From RGIG2945 sp045540355 (GTDB lineage Bacteria; Bacillota; Clostridia; Oscillospirales; Acutalibacteraceae): a DNA stretch of 25,430 bases. The DNA lies in NCBI GenBank assembly GCA_045540355.1, contig JAZQHB010000023.1, positions 1-25,430 on the forward strand, written 5' to 3'. Below the pieces are notes generated by a model. The model saw nothing but the letters and a program-made list of their open reading frames with translations. It searched no databases and was not told where the DNA came from. Position numbers and translations under genes: made by a program. Positions 15,801-25,314 of the stretch are shown here, in pieces; position 1 is the first letter of the stretch; every line of letters starts with the position of its first letter.

Positions 15801-15812
15801 TATAAAAAAGAG

Positions 15813-17726
15813 GTGATAAAAATAAAAAATCAAATTAAAACCCGTGAGGTTGTTGAAAAGGTAAAAGAAGCGGCAACACAAACGCCAAATGCACAGAGCA
15901 GAAAATCATCCTTGACTAAATCTGCCGTGTCAAAGGCAAAGTCTAAAACCGAGGAAGAAGCTGAAAGGCAAGATGCTTCAAAGGATGATAATCCTTCGCT
16001 TGAACAGTATGCAACAGACAAGGTAACAGAAACAGGTAAAAATGCGGCTGAAAATCTTGTAAGCGGTACTGTATCAGTTACTAAAAAAGTTGCCCGTAAA
16101 GTAGGGAATAGTCGCAGAGCAAAAAAAGAAGCATCTTCTAACGGGGATAATCCACCAACAGAGGATATTTCCGAACAGCCACAGATAGAAGCGACCAAAC
16201 AGGAGTCTCAAAGGCTGGAGCAGAAAAGCTCTACTAATAAGGAAAAGCCGACTGATGGTACACCTAAAGCTGAAACAAAAAAGTCCGTTGCTGATAAAAA
16301 GCAACAGACAAAATCCAAAGCAAAACCTGTTAATGAGGATAAACCCAAAGAAAGGTCTAATCCCCGTACCCGTAAGCAGTCTGCACCAAAGCAGAAAGCA
16401 AAGCGTGAGATACGTAATGTCCGTTCAGGTGACAAAACCGTTAAATCTGCTGATGTTGGAATAAAGCAAAGTGCGAGAAGTTTCGAAAACACATCAAGGC
16501 AGATTAAAACAGCACAGAAAGGTACAGAAGCCGCAAAGAAAAGTGCGGAAGTCACTGCAAAGGCGGCTAAAAAGGCTGAACACTCGGTAAGAGTTACTGC
16601 TAAAGCAACTGCGAAAACTGCTAAGAAAGTTGCAGAGGCAACAGTTAAAGCTGTAAAAGCAACCATAGCGGCAGTAAAAGAGCTTGGAGCCTTGATTGCT
16701 GCAGGCGGTACAACGGCAGTAGTTATAATCATTGTTCTTTGCTTGCTTGCGGCAATAGGTGGTACTTGTTTTGGCATATTCCTTTCCAACGATAAAACAA
16801 CGGGAAGTGATATGACTATGACGCAGGCTATTTCTACTCTCACATCAGAGCATTATGCAAATCTGACAGCTTTCAAAGAAGGATTCACCTACGATACCGT
16901 TGAAGTACAGGGCGACTCCAACATTGAATGGAAAGATGTTCTTGCTGTTTATGCGGTAAAAACAACAACCTCCGAGGATAACGCTTTTGAGGTTGTAACC
17001 ATCAATGAGGAAAAGTTAGAGTTGCTTCGTGGTATAATGAACGATATGAATAAACTAACTGGTGTAGTCACACCTAAAGTAGTTGCTCAAACTGTAGTTA
17101 CCACCGATGAAGAGGGTAACTCAATAAAGACTACCGAATATGTCACTAAAAAGGTCCTGACTGTCAATATTATCCGTTTGTCGGCAGAGCAGATAATTGA
17201 GCTTTATAACTTTAATGACGAGCAGAAAAAGCAGTTGAATGAGCTTATGAGCGACGATTATACTGACCTTTGGAATGAGCTTATTGGCGGCAGTGGTGAA
17301 ATCATTATGTCGGGTAGTTCGTGGGTAAGTAAAGGCTACTTTACATGGCCCTTACCCGAAACCTTTACCATCACATCATACTTCGGTACAAGAATTGACC
17401 CCATTTCAGGTGTTGTCAAAACTCACGGCGGTACTGATATAGCGGCTCCCGGAGGTACGCCTATTCTTGCGGCAGCTGACGGTACGGTAGTTGTGGCAAG
17501 CTATGATGCAGACGGTTACGGCTTCTATGTAAAGTTAAAGCACGATGATACCTATTCCACAATCTACGGACACTGTTCTGCACTTCTTGTTTCGGCTGGT
17601 CAGACAGTAAAGCAGGGACAGGTAATCGCAAAGGTTGGTTCAACAGGCTACTCTACGGGTAATCATCTTCATTTTGAGGTTATTCAAAATGGTGTAAGAG
17701 TGGATGCTTTGAATTATTACAACTAA
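15813..17726 (+). CDS. Membrane-anchored M23 (LytM) peptidase of the conjugation machine
   Basis: Predicted wall hydrolase that opens peptidoglycan for the transfer channel. About 300 N-terminal residues are cytoplasmic, Lys/Ala/Glu-rich and low-complexity (TAKAAKKAEHSVRVTAKATA). A membrane segment follows (~301-326, AVVIIIVLCLLAAIGG), then a ~180-residue linker, then an M23 domain from ~508: YFGTRIDP, H538 and D542 in HGGTD, H587 in YGH and H618/H620 in HLHFE. All zinc and catalytic residues are present. Length is 637 residues with the GTG start. The start is uncertain: GTG 15813 overlaps its own ribosome site AGAGGTGAT, whereas an in-frame ATA at 15822 has ideal spacing. Related elements often carry a peptidase (NlpC/P60-type) at this place after virB4; here the fold is M23. 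Confidence 0.87.
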   Translation: MIKIKNQIKTREVVEKVKEAATQTPNAQSRKSSLTKSAVSKAKSKTEEEAERQDASKDDNPSLEQYATDKVTETGKNAAENLVSGTVSVTKKVARKVGNSRRAKKEASSNGDNPPTEDISEQPQIEATKQESQRLEQKSSTNKEKPTDGTPKAETKKSVADKKQQTKSKAKPVNEDKPKERSNPRTRKQSAPKQKAKREIRNVRSGDKTVKSADVGIKQSARSFENTSRQIKTAQKGTEAAKKSAEVTAKAAKKAEHSVRVTAKATAKTAKKVAEATVKAVKATIAAVKELGALIAAGGTTAVVIIIVLCLLAAIGGTCFGIFLSNDKTTGSDMTMTQAISTLTSEHYANLTAFKEGFTYDTVEVQGDSNIEWKDVLAVYAVKTTTSEDNAFEVVTINEEKLELLRGIMNDMNKLTGVVTPKVVAQTVVTTDEEGNSIKTTEYVTKKVLTVNIIRLSAEQIIELYNFNDEQKKQLNELMSDDYTDLWNELIGGSGEIIMSGSSWVSKGYFTWPLPETFTITSYFGTRIDPISGVVKTHGGTDIAAPGGTPILAAADGTVVVASYDADGYGFYVKLKHDDTYSTIYGHCSALLVSAGQTVKQGQVIAKVGSTGYSTGNHLHFEVIQNGVRVDALNYYN

Positions 17727-17809
17727 TATAATATTATTTTGCAAAATGCAAGACAGAGTTGCCTATAATCAATTCTTGTTAATTTCAGAAATATAGTAAA
17801 CAATAAATA

Positions 17810-17838
17810 AGATGCTTCAGGACTGAGGCATCTTTTTT
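17810..17838 (+). terminator. Rho-independent terminator of the transfer operon
   Basis: AGATGCTTCA (17810-17819) pairs with TGAGGCATCT (17824-17833), ten pairs with one G-U and a GGAC tetraloop, followed by a T-run to 17838. It lies 84 bases after the M23 stop and separates the transfer genes from the Rhs locus. Confidence 0.85.
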
Positions 17839-17957
17839 ATTCATTGTAGTTTTATGACTCATTACATCGTTATTAAATTTAAAACCTAAAAATAATAAAT
17901 ACTATGTTAAAAGAAAATGGAATACAAGTATATTTTAAAACGAAGGAGATGGTATTA

Positions 17958-17972
17958 ATGAAAACAAATTAA
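17958..17972 (+). other. Four-codon mini-ORF with strong ribosome site before the Rhs gene
   Basis: AAGGAG (17943-17948) precedes ATG-AAA-ACA-AAT-TAA (MKTN). The segment GAAAACAAAT recurs just before the true Rhs start. A TATAAT box lies at 17989-17994. It may be a leader that affects translation of the Rhs gene, or the remnant of a duplicated start. The remainder of 17839-18018 is AT-rich with no other clear signal. Confidence 0.3.
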
Positions 17973-18018
17973 TACTTTAGGTTTGTAATATAATAATTTA
18001 TGAAAGGTGAGAAAACAA

Positions 18019-21000
18019 ATGAAGTTAACAAAAAAGATAATAGCAGTATTTTTATCAATATTGACACTTTTCAGTATTTGCTCTCTTTCGACAACGGTGT
18101 TTGCGGCAGAGTATACTGAACAAAAAGCAAGAACCGAATATTTCAATTCAGCTCTTTCAGGTTATCTCAAAAATATTGTAGATACGGAAGATGCTGTCAG
18201 TATTTTTGAAAAGGAACAGGTCGATGAAGTAGTCGAAGAGGTACAAAATTCTTCCGTAAGTACATCAAGTGTTTTTTCTCTTCGTACTGCTTCAGTGCAG
18301 AGTACAGAAGAACCCGAAACTGCTAAAGAAACAGCAGAAGATTTGGATATCGACCATACCCGTCTTACTCTCGAACTTGAAGACGGTGAAAATGTTGCAT
18401 ATCTTTTCTCTGAACCTGTCAGTTTTATTGACGATGAAGGTAATCTTGTGTATAAAGATACCAACATCAATGCAGTTACAGATACTGTAATTTTAAACAG
18501 AGGTTACTCTTACGAGAACGGTGACAATGACTACAAAGCATATTTCTCCGAAGACTCATCAAAGGGTTTGCTTCTTATCGAGAAAGACGGCGAAGAAATA
18601 AGACTTGTTCCCAACGGAACACAATCTGTCGGTACAGTTAAACAGATTGAAAGTGATATGGAGCTTGTAGACAGCTTTGAGTATGCCGGTGTTTACGGAA
18701 CAGATTCAGTCCTCCGTTTTTTACCTCAGCTTAATGGTTGTAAGGAAGAAATTGTACTTTCAAGTTATCAGGGTGTTTCTGACTTCTCATTCACCCTTTA
18801 TACAGAAGAAGGAACTATAGCTGCAATCAATTCCAATGGTGAAGTTGAAATCATTGACTCTTTAACAAAAGAGATAATCACTACCTTTGTTGCGCCTTTT
18901 GCTTACGATTCAGCAGATGGTTTTGATGAAACAAGTGAACACTATACTGACTGTACATATGAGCTTGAAATGATTTCAGAAGGCAAGTATATTCTTACTA
19001 TAAGCGTTCCCAAAGAGTATCTTGAAAGCGAAAGCACGGTATATCCCGTTATTATTGACCCGACAACAGATAATATTTCAATGACATACGATACTTCTGT
19101 GTATTCTGCACTCAAAGATTCCCCTCAAAACTCGAATCCTACGGCTTGTTTTGGCAAGACAGGCTCAAGCCAATACGGCAAAGGTCGCGCTATGTTTAAA
19201 TTCAAAATTCCTTCTGATATAGAAGATTATGCAAAGATTTCTTCTGCTAAGCTTTGGTTAAGAGAGACAACGGGCAGAACAGAGACTATGTATGTTCGTC
19301 CTTATGTTATTTCAGAATCATGGGACAACTCTGTAACCTGGAGCACAAAGCCGGCATATAAGAGTACGATTACCTATCCGACAAAAAGCGACTTAGTTAT
19401 GCCGAGAAAAAACATCAACAGCGCTTCAACGGATAAAGACGACAACCCTTATTGGTATGCATTTAACATTATTTACGCAGTAAAATCGTGGACCACTAAC
19501 CATTCCAAAAATTACGGTTTGGTGTTTATTGCAGAATGTGAAGCATCAGACGGTGATTATTTATGGAGAGCTTTTGCAACGAAGGAACATACTACATCAT
19601 CTTACCGTCCTTATGCTGTTATTAAATATACTAATGATACGACACCTCCTACTATTGAATCTATTAAGCCTAATACTGAAAAATGGACAAACGAAGCCGT
19701 CAGATTGACCGTTACTGCATCTGATAATGTATATAAAGAGGGCGGCATTTCAAAATATAGCTTTTTCTATAGTGACGATACTTGGCAAACCAAAAAGTAT
19801 AAAGATTTTACAGAAAACAGAAAAGTATATGTAAGAGTTAAAGATTTGGCAGGAAATATATCTGAAAGAAAAAGCTACACTATTACTAATTATGATCCTG
19901 AAAAGCCAAAAGCAACTATAGCATTATCGCCTGAATCTTGGACGAATGGAAATGTTACGGCTACAATCAAGATGACTGATAATGCAGCTATTGCAAAATA
20001 TACAATAAACGGTACAACCACTACACTCGATGCTGATGGCTCAGAGTGTATAACATCAAAAACCGTAACGAAAACATTTTCTGCTAACTCTACCGTATCT
20101 GTATCTGTTACGGATGCGGCAGGTAATACCTGTTCAACAGTAAGCAAGAGTATTACAAATATAGATAAAACTGCCCCTGTAATTGATAGTGTAGTTAAAA
20201 ATTCTAATACGGAATGGTCAAATACTGATGTAAAGGTTACGATTACTGCAACTGATGCACTTTCAGGTATTGCAACTTCAAATGGATATAGTTTTAACAA
20301 CGGAACAAATTGGCAGACAAATAATTATAAGACATATTCTAGTGAAGGAGTTCATACAGTAACTGCAATTGCAAAGGATAAAGCAACAAATACTTCAGCG
20401 AAAAAAACTGCAACAGTAAAAATCGATAAAACTGCTCCAACAGCCTCTGTTACAAGCTCCTCTACATCTGCATCAACAAAAGTTACAGTTTCAGCATCAG
20501 ATGCTTTATCAGGTCTTCATTCAACACCATATAGCTTTGACGGCGGCTCAACATGGCAAGAGAGTAACACGAAAATCGTAACAAGTACTACTACTCTTTC
20601 AATTAAGGTGCGAGATAAGGCCGGTAACATAAAAACTTTATCACATACACCGAGTGCAACTTTACCGATAACTATAACTCCTTCAATCACAGATTGGACT
20701 AACAAGAATGTTCGTTTGACTGTAACAGGAACGGGTATAAGTCAGTATAAATTTGACAGCGGTTCATATTCAACGACAAATTATAAAGATTACAGTGGAA
20801 ACACAACTGCCTCAATTACTGTAAAAGATACTAATGGTAAAACAAAAACTGTTACATATAAAATAATAAACATAGACAAGACGAACCCTGTTATCTCTGA
20901 TGTGTCTCTTTCAGAGACAGAGTGGACTGATCAGGATGTATCAATTATCGTCACCGCATCTGACGCATTATCGGGATTACACTCAACAGCATACAGCTTT

Positions 21001-24000
21001 GACGGAGGAAAAACCTGGCAGGCAAGTAACACCCTTACTGTTTCGGAAAATGGTACATACAATGTTGTTGTGCGTGATAAGGCAACCAATAAAACAACAT
21101 GGTCTGATACAATTAACATTGATTACATCGATAAAACTGACCCTGTAGTTCCCTCTGTATACGAACAAGACGGCACTCTTTACATCTCTGCGCCCTCTTT
21201 AGGCGAGACAGACGGCAGTCCCGAAACACTTAAATATCAGATAGGCGATAACAACGAAGACAATTATATAACGGTCGAAGGCAACAGTATTGAGCTTGAT
21301 ATAGTTCGTACTTATGATGTGCCCGTTTACGCTTATGTTGAAGACGGTGCAGGAAATAAAGCCGAAACCACATTCACCCTCGAAAATAACCTCGGCGAAT
21401 ACACTGCCTCATACACTGACATCGCTCTCGGTGAAGGTCTTTTTCCGGTAGAATTCGGCCGAACCTACACAAGCACCAACGGCTGGTTCTTCACCTTTGA
21501 TGCGAATGTAGTCAAGATAGACGATAACTCTTATGTTTTCACGGACTTCTACGGTGAAAAGCAGTATTTTATTAAGAGCGGCGAAGGTAAGTATCTTTCC
21601 ATTGATGACGAAGAATTGACGGTTAATTCTGATTCTTATGTACTTACTTACGGAGACATGACTTGCACCTTTGGTCTTAACGGCAAGATAAACCGTATTG
21701 TTACTGATTATCTTGATACGGCATACACTTGGAGTGATAATTCACTCACAATAACCGGCGGTGCAACTGTTACTTTTACAGATGGCAAGCCGACTAAAAT
21801 CAATATTACCCGTACCGACAGCGAGGGTACGGCACACGCTAAAGAAGTTGACTATGTATGGACAGAGGGCAATCTCACAAAGTTTATTGATGCGGCAGAT
21901 GTTGAGCATATTTATGCTTACGATGAAAACGGTCTCCTCACAATCAACGACACAGAAACCATAACTTATTCCGCTGAGGGCAGAGTAAAGCTGATTTCTC
22001 AGCCTAACGGTTCTTTTGTAAACTATCTGTACAACGATACAGCCGCAAACACAGAAATACCGAACAATATCGGTGCAGTAACAGTTCGCGACAGCAAAGG
22101 TGTGACAGATACTTGGTATTATGCTGATGGTGTTTATATTTCAAACACTCTTGATAGTTATAGCGATAATGCCCAATATGACCCTGATTTGGCAAAAATT
22201 GCGGCAGTTTTGGAGGACACAACAGAAGATATAATTTCTCCTGTTGCCTATGTTGTTGAAGAGCTGTCGGAGGATGAATCTGCTGACGAGACAAGCGGAG
22301 AAACCGACGAAACAGCTTCTGAAGATACCGCAACCGACGAAACTGCGGCAGAGGAAGAAGCCACCGCGGATGAAAGCGAAACAGAGGAAGAAGAGGTCAC
22401 AGAAGAAACCGTTGCTGAAACACCTCTCTACGAGGAAATCGACGAGAATACTTACGCTTTCTATACCTATGACGAGCAGAAAAGGGTAACGGCTGAACTT
22501 GAGGTTTTAAAGGCAAATATCACTGATATTACTACCGCTACCTTTGAAAGTGCAGAGGCTGTTGCGGAAAGTAAGGTTACTTACGAGTATGAGAGCGAAA
22601 CAGACGATAGTATAAAAGAGCAAATTTCTTATGTGAAATCATATGACACTGTTGTAATTGATGCAAAAGAATGTTATGATTATATTAACGGTGATGTTCA
22701 ATCTCACTCAACATTTAAGTATATTGACGGCGTTGAAACAATCGTATACAACGAGGATTATGCTTACAACGAATACGGCAATGTTACAAGCCACAGCGAA
22801 ACCACCTATGCAACAGAAGTTGATGCTTTTGATGTAACCTATACCACAAGCTATACTTATGATGTTTGGGGTATGTGTACAGGTACAACCGTTACCTGCA
22901 GTGAGGATGTTGATACCACAGTTACCGAATACGACCTTAACGGTGTAACCTTATCTGTAACATATAATGACGAAAAGGTTGTTTATACTTATACCGATTT
23001 CGGTACAGTAGATAAAGAAACTGTTGTTAAGATTGACAGTGAAACACAAACAGTTAAACAGGAAACTGATTATACTTATGATACTGTCGGTAACTTAATA
23101 TCTTGTCTTAACCCCGACGGTGATACATCATATTATTACTATGATGCTTACGGCAACTTAACAAATCATAACTTCAACGGCTATTATTTCACCTATAACA
23201 CGCTCGGCAGTATTTTAACCGCAAGTGTGAATGATGATGTTCTTGTAACTTATACCTATGAGGGTGCAGAACAAGAACTTTCATCCGTTCAGTATGCTAA
23301 CGGACAGACCATTAATTATGATTACGATGAAACATCGGGCGAGCTTTTGGCGATTAGTCAGGGCGAAGAAACAAAATTCAGTTATTCGTATTCCACTGTT
23401 GGTGAAGATGAAATAACTACTCTTACAGATAATATAAACAATATTATCAAGGTTATTGAAAATGACAAAGTAACCGTAAAAGATAATACTGAGGCTAAAA
23501 ACTTTATTTATTCCGTTGAAAACCTTTATGAAGATGAAGAAACACCCGGTAGCTTTAACGGTAAAAAGATAACTGTCGGCAGTGATATCTACACTCTTAA
23601 ATCAGAGGAAAACAAGGATTCTTTCTATGTCGGTGGAACGGAAACAGAAGCTTTTGCAAAAACTTATGAGAATGACTATGCAGGAAATCTTTGGAAGGTT
23701 AATACTGCCAATGCTGTTTCAACGGAGTACGGCTATGACGAAGATAAGAACATTTCTTCACTTAAAAATGCTTTAAGCGGTTTAACTCAGCTTTACAGCT
23801 ATGCTTATGATGAGGGTAACATAACAACTGAAATTCTCAATATCAGCACGACTGATGAAGTCGGTGCAACTATTGAAACGAGCGAAGCTATTCATTATGA
23901 ATATGATGAAGACAGTCAGCTTGTTAAGGCATACAACAGCACAACTGAATGGAATTACAGTTATGATAATAGGGGTAATATAACCTCAAAGAGTAAAACC

Positions 24001-25314
24001 GATTTAGCCACCAATGAAACGGTAACGGATACCTATGCTTATGACACAGAATGGCTTGACAAGTTAACGAGTTATAACGGTCAGACAATCAGTTATGATG
24101 TAGTCGGTAATCCTGTTGAGTATTTAGGTAACACACTTACTTGGACAATGGGTAGGCAGTTAGCCTCATTCGGTAATAACACTTATACCTACAACGAAGA
24201 CGGTATCAGAACAAGTAAAACTGTTGACGGAGTTACAACTACATATTACCTTGACGGAACCAACATCATTGGGCAGACTGATGGTACTAACACACTTCAT
24301 TTCTATTATGACAGTAATGATGAAATTATAGGCTTTACTTATAACGAGTTAGATTATTTCTATGTCAAAAATGCCATGAGTGACATTATCGGCATTGTTG
24401 ATGATAGCGGTAATTTAATTACAAGTTATGCTTATGATGCCTGGGGTAAGGTGCTGTCAGTAACAGGTTCAAATGTTGAACTCGGTAACATCAATCCCTT
24501 CAGATACAGGTCATATTACTACGACAATGATATTGAAATGTATTATCTTCAAAGCCGTTACTATGACCCGGAAGTTTGCAGATTTATTAATTCTGATGAT
24601 GTTAATTATATTGGTGCAAGCGGAACTGTTAATTCTTATAATGCGTTTGCTTACTGTGAAAATAATCCGGTGAATTCTTATGATTGTAATGGATTTAAAA
24701 CAAAAAAATTAAAATCATTATTCAACTATGCTTTAGTAATCGGTAAAAAACTTAATTCTATGATTAAAATAAAAACAGTTAAAGGTACAAAAAAAACTAA
24801 AGGTCATATAATAGTCGATTTTACTGTGGTGAATGCAGATGATTTGGCCTATGCTTTAAATTATTTTGGCTTGTTTTTTATTAATGATTTGACAGATATA
24901 GCTTTTTCAAAATTTAAAAAAAAGATGAAAAGATCATTTTTATTTGATAAAGAATGTGTAAGCGATGAAATATTAGCACATTTAAAAGGCTATTTGTGGT
25001 GCGTTGGAAAAATTAAAAGTTTTCCACTTAAGTTTTATGTATATTATTATACTGAGTTGAAAAAAAAGGATAGGACATTTAACAACATTGTATATAGAGT
25101 AAAACAATCATGCAAGCAAGCTGATATAAAAGAATCTGACGTTTATCTTAATAAAGCAGAAGCAAGTAGTTTAGTAGGGTTTGATTATTTTAATCACATC
25201 CAAAAATGTTATATTAACACAAAAAACGATCCATATTATAACAGTAAAACTAAACAACGTGATGAAGATTATGAACGGAAAGAGTGGTTGTATGAAAAAC
25301 TTAAAGAAAAATAA
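18019..25314 (+). CDS. Giant secreted Rhs/YD-repeat polymorphic toxin
   Basis: A 2431-residue exported protein. The N-terminus is a signal peptide (MKLTKKIIAVFLSILTLFSI..., cleavage near VFAA). About residues 341-535 form a DNRLRE/CBM96-like module (VYPVIIDPTTDN, AMFKFKIPS, SSAKLWLRE, ESWDNSVTWSTKP). About 541-1120 hold roughly seven Ig-like repeats with recurring DKTAP, TATDALSG, YSFDGG and KDKATN. From ~1125 comes the YD-repeat shell, with at least fifteen units such as YTYDTVGNL, YYYDAYGNL and YSYDNRGNITS, and an acidic Glu/Thr stretch at ~1415-1468. It ends in the canonical Rhs core (RYRSYYYDNDIEMYYLQSRY, YDPEVCRFINSDD, NAFAYCENNPVNSYDCNGF). A 205-residue variable tip follows from residue 2227. 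The shell would enclose the tip, which acts on target cells. ATG 18019 is preceded by AAAGGTGAG. No wall-sorting LPxTG motif was seen. Confidence 0.9.
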   Translation: MKLTKKIIAVFLSILTLFSICSLSTTVFAAEYTEQKARTEYFNSALSGYLKNIVDTEDAVSIFEKEQVDEVVEEVQNSSVSTSSVFSLRTASVQSTEEPETAKETAEDLDIDHTRLTLELEDGENVAYLFSEPVSFIDDEGNLVYKDTNINAVTDTVILNRGYSYENGDNDYKAYFSEDSSKGLLLIEKDGEEIRLVPNGTQSVGTVKQIESDMELVDSFEYAGVYGTDSVLRFLPQLNGCKEEIVLSSYQGVSDFSFTLYTEEGTIAAINSNGEVEIIDSLTKEIITTFVAPFAYDSADGFDETSEHYTDCTYELEMISEGKYILTISVPKEYLESESTVYPVIIDPTTDNISMTYDTSVYSALKDSPQNSNPTACFGKTGSSQYGKGRAMFKFKIPSDIEDYAKISSAKLWLRETTGRTETMYVRPYVISESWDNSVTWSTKPAYKSTITYPTKSDLVMPRKNINSASTDKDDNPYWYAFNIIYAVKSWTTNHSKNYGLVFIAECEASDGDYLWRAFATKEHTTSSYRPYAVIKYTNDTTPPTIESIKPNTEKWTNEAVRLTVTASDNVYKEGGISKYSFFYSDDTWQTKKYKDFTENRKVYVRVKDLAGNISERKSYTITNYDPEKPKATIALSPESWTNGNVTATIKMTDNAAIAKYTINGTTTTLDADGSECITSKTVTKTFSANSTVSVSVTDAAGNTCSTVSKSITNIDKTAPVIDSVVKNSNTEWSNTDVKVTITATDALSGIATSNGYSFNNGTNWQTNNYKTYSSEGVHTVTAIAKDKATNTSAKKTATVKIDKTAPTASVTSSSTSASTKVTVSASDALSGLHSTPYSFDGGSTWQESNTKIVTSTTTLSIKVRDKAGNIKTLSHTPSATLPITITPSITDWTNKNVRLTVTGTGISQYKFDSGSYSTTNYKDYSGNTTASITVKDTNGKTKTVTYKIINIDKTNPVISDVSLSETEWTDQDVSIIVTASDALSGLHSTAYSFDGGKTWQASNTLTVSENGTYNVVVRDKATNKTTWSDTINIDYIDKTDPVVPSVYEQDGTLYISAPSLGETDGSPETLKYQIGDNNEDNYITVEGNSIELDIVRTYDVPVYAYVEDGAGNKAETTFTLENNLGEYTASYTDIALGEGLFPVEFGRTYTSTNGWFFTFDANVVKIDDNSYVFTDFYGEKQYFIKSGEGKYLSIDDEELTVNSDSYVLTYGDMTCTFGLNGKINRIVTDYLDTAYTWSDNSLTITGGATVTFTDGKPTKINITRTDSEGTAHAKEVDYVWTEGNLTKFIDAADVEHIYAYDENGLLTINDTETITYSAEGRVKLISQPNGSFVNYLYNDTAANTEIPNNIGAVTVRDSKGVTDTWYYADGVYISNTLDSYSDNAQYDPDLAKIAAVLEDTTEDIISPVAYVVEELSEDESADETSGETDETASEDTATDETAAEEEATADESETEEEEVTEETVAETPLYEEIDENTYAFYTYDEQKRVTAELEVLKANITDITTATFESAEAVAESKVTYEYESETDDSIKEQISYVKSYDTVVIDAKECYDYINGDVQSHSTFKYIDGVETIVYNEDYAYNEYGNVTSHSETTYATEVDAFDVTYTTSYTYDVWGMCTGTTVTCSEDVDTTVTEYDLNGVTLSVTYNDEKVVYTYTDFGTVDKETVVKIDSETQTVKQETDYTYDTVGNLISCLNPDGDTSYYYYDAYGNLTNHNFNGYYFTYNTLGSILTASVNDDVLVTYTYEGAEQELSSVQYANGQTINYDYDETSGELLAISQGEETKFSYSYSTVGEDEITTLTDNINNIIKVIENDKVTVKDNTEAKNFIYSVENLYEDEETPGSFNGKKITVGSDIYTLKSEENKDSFYVGGTETEAFAKTYENDYAGNLWKVNTANAVSTEYGYDEDKNISSLKNALSGLTQLYSYAYDEGNITTEILNISTTDEVGATIETSEAIHYEYDEDSQLVKAYNSTTEWNYSYDNRGNITSKSKTDLATNETVTDTYAYDTEWLDKLTSYNGQTISYDVVGNPVEYLGNTLTWTMGRQLASFGNNTYTYNEDGIRTSKTVDGVTTTYYLDGTNIIGQTDGTNTLHFYYDSNDEIIGFTYNELDYFYVKNAMSDIIGIVDDSGNLITSYAYDAWGKVLSVTGSNVELGNINPFRYRSYYYDNDIEMYYLQSRYYDPEVCRFINSDDVNYIGASGTVNSYNAFAYCENNPVNSYDCNGFKTKKLKSLFNYALVIGKKLNSMIKIKTVKGTKKTKGHIIVDFTVVNADDLAYALNYFGLFFINDLTDIAFSKFKKKMKRSFLFDKECVSDEILAHLKGYLWCVGKIKSFPLKFYVYYYTELKKKDRTFNNIVYRVKQSCKQADIKESDVYLNKAEASSLVGFDYFNHIQKCYINTKNDPYYNSKTKQRDEDYERKEWLYEKLKEK
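24697..25314 (+). other. Variable C-terminal toxin tip of the Rhs protein
   Basis: This is the segment encoding the last 205 residues, after the Rhs core end NSYDCNGF. It is basic, Lys-rich and clearly more AT-rich than the core. Recognisable stretches are KGHIIVDFTVVNADDLAYAL, CVSDEILAHLKGYLWCVGK and NHIQKCYINTKNDPYYN. I see no known nuclease, deaminase, ADP-ribosyltransferase or pore-forming signature. By analogy with other Rhs proteins it is the toxic effector; its activity is unknown. Confidence 0.7.

Noticed and set aside
16208..16843. Long opposite-strand open frame (211 codons) within the M23 gene
   Set aside because: It mirrors the Lys/Ala-rich low-complexity arm, has no ribosome site and gives an unnatural Ala/Phe/Leu-rich product; a shadow of the real gene.
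19890..20300. Opposite-strand open frame in the Ig-like repeat region
   Set aside because: The Val/Ile-rich product arises from Thr/Asn-rich repeats on the + strand; related frames recur in other repeat units, as expected for a shadow.
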